The position numbers and the translations under genes are program-made. The notes under the pieces are model-generated. The model was given only the letters and a program-made list of their open reading frames with translations. It was not told where the DNA came from and made no database searches. Of a stretch of 64,000 nt of DNA, positions 61,422 through 64,000 are shown in pieces. This stretch comes from Fodinicurvata fenggangensis DSM 21160 (GTDB lineage Bacteria > Pseudomonadota > Alphaproteobacteria > Kiloniellales > DSM-21159). Position 1 is the first letter of the stretch. The number at the start of each line of letters is the position of its first letter. Location: assembly GCF_000686045.1 (NCBI RefSeq), contig NZ_JMLV01000005.1, positions 124,001 through 188,000 on the forward strand, written 5' to 3'.

Positions 61422-62825
61422 TCATTGATTCGAGTCGGTTCTCATTTCCGGTTTCGCCTTTGTTTCATGTGCCGGCTGTGAAGTTGTGCCGGAGGATGCG
61501 TCGGGGGTCTTGCCGGCGTTGCCGGCACTTGGATCATAAATCGGTGAGAGGGATCGCAGGACTCTTTCCACGTTCCCGGGTGCAGTTGCCTCTTCGCTAT
61601 CCGGATTCGCCGGCCCCGCCTTAGGCGTGGATGATTGCATCTCCGGGCCAGGCGTCCTCATGGGGCTCCCCGAAGGACTCCTGGGCTGGTTCGCAGGGGC
61701 TTGATTGGAGCCCGAGGTGTCGGACTCCGCGTCGCGAACACCTGGCGAGATGGCATTGTGCGGCGAGATTTCGCGGACATTTGCGTTCAACTCATTTGAC
61801 AAGGGAAGGCTGTCTTCCGAATCCCCGGTCAATTCAGGGCCGCTTCCGTCGGCCGATGCCGAAGGCTTGCCGGTCTCTCCCGTATTGAGAATGACCGGAA
61901 GCCCGTCCTTACCACCAATAATGATGGTCTTGCTGTTCTTCGAGGTCGCCAGGGACATGGTCGCTTCTATGCCGCGCAAGCGCAGGTATTCTTCGGTGAT
62001 GGTCTTGGCCACGATATCCTGGAACTCGCGAATGCCTTCGGCCTCGATTTTCTTGCGTTGTTTTTCCTTGGCCTCGCGCGCTAGACGGAAGTCGTATTCC
62101 TGCATGATCTGGTACTGCTCGGCCTTCCGTTCGATGGCGGTGGCGACACGTTCGGGCAGTTTGACCGAACGGATCAACACATCCTCGACCGTTACCAGGC
62201 GTCCCTGGAAGCTCTGGTTCAACAGGGAGGAACCAAGCTCGTTGACCATGCGTTCCAGGATCTCGGCCTGAATGAAGGCACGGGTTTCGGTATAGAGTTG
62301 TTCCGGTGTATAGCGCGAGATCAGTTCGCGCGCATGCGATCCGATTTCGGGATAGACAAGGATCTCAGGATAGTTCGGCCCCACGAGCTTGTGCAGCATG
62401 CCGGCGGCTTCGCGGTTGATGCGGTAGCGCACCGCAATGTCGACTTCCATCGAAAGCCCGTTTGACGAGATCGTGTCGTAGATGCGGGCCTGGTTCTGCA
62501 GGCGGGCGTCATAGACGAACAGCTTGTCCCATGGAAAGATCATGTGGATGCCTTCGCCATAGACGCGATCAACGACCGTGCCTCCGAAGAAGCGATACCA
62601 CATCACGCCCACATGACCGGCCGGGATCGTGATGAAGATCTGCGGCGCCAATACGATCATTGCGATCAGGAGGAACAGGATCGTGATCAGAAGGCCGGTC
62701 TGGAAACGCTTGAAGATGCGGGCGAACCTTTCGACAAACCGTCTGCCAATCCTCCGGGTGCGGCCTTCTTCATGGCCCGTGTCATCCTGCGGTCGGCCCT
62801 CTGGCGTTGCCGTGCCATCAACCAT
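61422..62825 (-). CDS. SPFH/prohibitin-like (band 7) membrane protein
   Basis: The 467-residue protein has a basic cytoplasmic N-terminus (about 1-43), one transmembrane segment (LLITILFLLIAMIVLAPQIF) and then the SPFH domain (about 65-330). Landmarks are PAGHVGVMWYRFFGGTVVDR, GEGIHMIFPWDKLFVYDARL and the coiled-coil approach EKQRKKIEAEGIREFQDIVA. The C-terminal 120 residues are Pro/Ser/Gly-rich and probably disordered. SPFH proteins form ring-like scaffolds in membranes and often hold proteases or other membrane proteins. No partner protease is nearby; instead it is flanked by two DUF697 proteins and a small membrane protein on the same strand. Confidence 0.88.
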   Translation of the reverse strand: MVDGTATPEGRPQDDTGHEEGRTRRIGRRFVERFARIFKRFQTGLLITILFLLIAMIVLAPQIFITIPAGHVGVMWYRFFGGTVVDRVYGEGIHMIFPWDKLFVYDARLQNQARIYDTISSNGLSMEVDIAVRYRINREAAGMLHKLVGPNYPEILVYPEIGSHARELISRYTPEQLYTETRAFIQAEILERMVNELGSSLLNQSFQGRLVTVEDVLIRSVKLPERVATAIERKAEQYQIMQEYDFRLAREAKEKQRKKIEAEGIREFQDIVAKTITEEYLRLRGIEATMSLATSKNSKTIIIGGKDGLPVILNTGETGKPSASADGSGPELTGDSEDSLPLSNELNANVREISPHNAISPGVRDAESDTSGSNQAPANQPRSPSGSPMRTPGPEMQSSTPKAGPANPDSEEATAPGNVERVLRSLSPIYDPSAGNAGKTPDASSGTTSQPAHETKAKPEMRTDSNQ

Positions 62826-62871
62826 TCGTTATCTCACTTTCGCGCGCGTCATACGGAAGGTTGATTGCACC

Positions 62872-63069
62872 TTAGTCCTCGTCCAGGTAGCGGATCTTCT
62901 CGCGAACTTCCTTCGACGGCCGCGCGACGAGCTGAACCAGAAAGTCTCCAATCGGCGTGATGATGAGCGCCAGAATGAAATGCCCCAGAAAACCGAAAGA
63001 GGTATGCCGGCCAAGCAGGCCGCAAACGATTGCGGCCAAGATATAAAGCATGATTACCATCAGATACAT
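62872..63069 (-). CDS. Small membrane protein, 65 residues
   Basis: I do not recognise a named family. The N-terminal 45 residues are two transmembrane segments (MYLMVIMLYILAAIVCGLLG and FGFLGHFILALIITPIGDFL), followed by a charged cytoplasmic tail (ARPSKEVREKIRYLDED). The ATG at 63069 has AGGA upstream. It lies between the SPFH gene (46 bases) and the first DUF697 gene (41 bases) on the same strand and is probably part of the same transcript. Its size and layout suggest an accessory subunit of the SPFH/DUF697 assembly, which is inference. Confidence 0.72.
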   Translation of the reverse strand: MYLMVIMLYILAAIVCGLLGRHTSFGFLGHFILALIITPIGDFLVQLVARPSKEVREKIRYLDED

Positions 63070-63110
63070 GGGGCAGGTCCTGAAGCCTTGAGTCTGTTGA
63101 GCTGGTCCGG

Positions 63111-63617
63111 TCAGGCTGTTTTCGCCTTCTGGGTGAACATGAAACCCTCTTTGAATTTCTCGTGGAAATAGGGTTCCGCTTTCTTGGGATCGAAATCCTG
63201 CAAGGTGCCGCCAAGAGCATAGTGTTGCTGGAAGACCCGGCCCAGCGCGTAGGTAAATGCCGCATTGAATCCGGGCATGGTCAAAATGCTCAGCGTCGAA
63301 CCAATGACGGGAAGCGTCTTGGAAAGGCTGGAGAACAGGCCTGTTCCCAGAAGCGATTTTCCAAGCACGTTGCTGGTCAAGCTGGTCATCAACGCCGCGA
63401 TAACCGACCTTCCGCTGCTTTTCTGGAAGTCGACCCCGTATACGTTGCTGATTTCAGCCAGCATTTTGAGCTGCACGGCAACAATCGCCGCCGAATCCAG
63501 GACGGGAATCGGTATCAGGCCCGTGCCGGCGGCCCAGAGCGTATTACGCTGGACAATGGCCGAGGCCCGACGATGGCGTCTCTTGCTCTTTAACGCTTCC
63601 AGCTTCTCGCTGTCCAA
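63111..63617 (-). CDS. DUF697 (YcjF-like) membrane protein, second paralogue
   Basis: The 168-residue protein starts at a TTG (63617) behind a strong AGGGGGG ribosome site. It matches DUF697: GTGLIPIPVLDSAAIVAVQL, KMLAEISNVYGVDFQKSSGR, LPVIGSTLSILTMPGFNAAF and TYALGRVFQQHYALGGTLQDF. The last phrase is shared with the protein at 60755-61315 (GRVF, then GGT-x-x-DFD), so the two are paralogues flanking the SPFH gene. It lacks the Lys/Ala-rich tail of the other copy. It is first in the four-gene minus-strand set. No YcjX-type GTPase is in the window. Confidence 0.82.
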   Translation of the reverse strand: MDSEKLEALKSKRRHRRASAIVQRNTLWAAGTGLIPIPVLDSAAIVAVQLKMLAEISNVYGVDFQKSSGRSVIAALMTSLTSNVLGKSLLGTGLFSSLSKTLPVIGSTLSILTMPGFNAAFTYALGRVFQQHYALGGTLQDFDPKKAEPYFHEKFKEGFMFTQKAKTA

Positions 63618-64000
63618 GTACGTCCCCCCTGCCAGTGTTCTTGCCGGCCCCCATAGCCGCGCGAAGCGTAAACGCTAACAATTCACACTGCAATCGTTTC
63701 AGGCGCGTGTCGTACGATTATGAGTTCAGTCTCTTCAGGGCCGCAATCGAGCTTGAATCTGCGTCCCGCGGCTTCGTCACGACGGGCGGTATCCACCTGG
63801 ACCAGGCCTTCAGTTTCCTATTCTTAAAGAGCTGCACCGGATAGGCCATGAAACCATCCGGCCGATCTCGCCAGGATGGGAAACATGCATCACTTGACCT
63901 CCGTCGAGAAGCAATCGAGTTTTGTTCAGTTGCAGTAAGGCTGCGCCAATTTTCTGTTGGAAACCTGCCGGCTGCCTTGGGGGATGATTGGAGCGGCGAC
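63618..64000. other. Region upstream of the DUF697/SPFH set; possible 3' end of a gene entering from the right
   Basis: This stretch should contain the promoter for the leftward membrane-protein genes. A minus-strand frame is open from the right edge to a stop at 63810-63812, about 62 codons ending PIRCSSLRIGN. I do not recognise it and its reality cannot be judged without sequence further right. A plus-strand frame at 63635-63844 has no ribosome site or recognisable content and is not called. Confidence 0.3.

Noticed and set aside
63810-63999. Partial minus-strand gene entering from the right edge
   Set aside because: Only about 62 codons, no recognisable family; noted in the region entry but not called as a gene.

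Overview
The window is GC-rich, gene-dense bacterial chromosome. Its content (TRAP transporter, HcnABC/opine-oxidase-like oxidoreductases, MetR/MetE pair, large hybrid sensor kinase, HelD-like helicase, thalassospiramide-like NRPS-PKS genes) points to a free-living alphaproteobacterium, probably marine or saline and of the Rhodospirillales type. That placement is inference; no rRNA or tRNA gene was seen. No insertion sequence or CRISPR array was seen either.

Left part (1-23445). A DeoR-type regulator and a TRAP transporter (dctQ, dctM, partial dctP) are read leftward. Divergent from them is an overlapping three-gene set: a GlpA-like FAD/[2Fe-2S] dehydrogenase, a partner FAD/NAD(P) oxidoreductase and an FGGY kinase. 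Together they look like uptake and breakdown of a polyol or polyol phosphate. Next come a UDP-glucuronate-epimerase-like protein, a small stress-type protein, an adenine/adenosine deaminase, divergent metR and metE, and a small signalling block (orphan protein, receiver lacking its phospho-acceptor Asp, soluble CZB chemoreceptor). A 1223-residue hybrid histidine kinase, an EamA permease, a 62-residue orphan and a HelD-like helicase interrupted by two in-frame TAG codons follow.

Middle part (23500-34975). This is a catabolic gene cluster: SDR dehydrogenase, a three-subunit opine-oxidase/HcnABC-like flavoenzyme, a complete Dpp/Opp-type ABC importer, a second DadA/PuuB-like oxidase and an IclR regulator. 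The genes are closely packed or overlap by 1-4 bases. The substrate is probably an N-substituted amino acid, opine or small peptide, but the sequence does not identify it.

Right part (35107-60653). This is a roughly 25-kb hybrid NRPS-PKS cluster. The proteins are C-A-PCP (minus strand); C-PCP without an A domain; a 5191-residue TubC_N-C-A-PCP-C-A-PCP-KS-DH-KR-ACP-ACP-C-A-PCP-C megasynthase; and A(methyltransferase)-PCP-TE. An Sfp-type phosphopantetheinyl transferase lies beside them. Read by eye, the A-domain codes suggest Val, then Ser (identical to the EntF Ser code as I recall it), then Val/Ile. The Ser module feeds an AT-less KS-DH-KR module, which should give a 4-amino-5-hydroxy-pent-2-enoyl unit. 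With a following branched residue, a methylated last residue and a thioesterase, this matches the 12-membered core of the thalassospiramide calpain inhibitors. The cluster seems to be a compact, rearranged relative of those pathways. No AT, MbtH protein, exporter or dedicated regulator is in the window.

Far right (60692-63617). A leftward set of two DUF697 (YcjF-like) membrane proteins flanks a 65-residue membrane protein and an SPFH/prohibitin-like protein. It ends in a strong palindromic terminator that separates it from the phosphopantetheinyl transferase gene.
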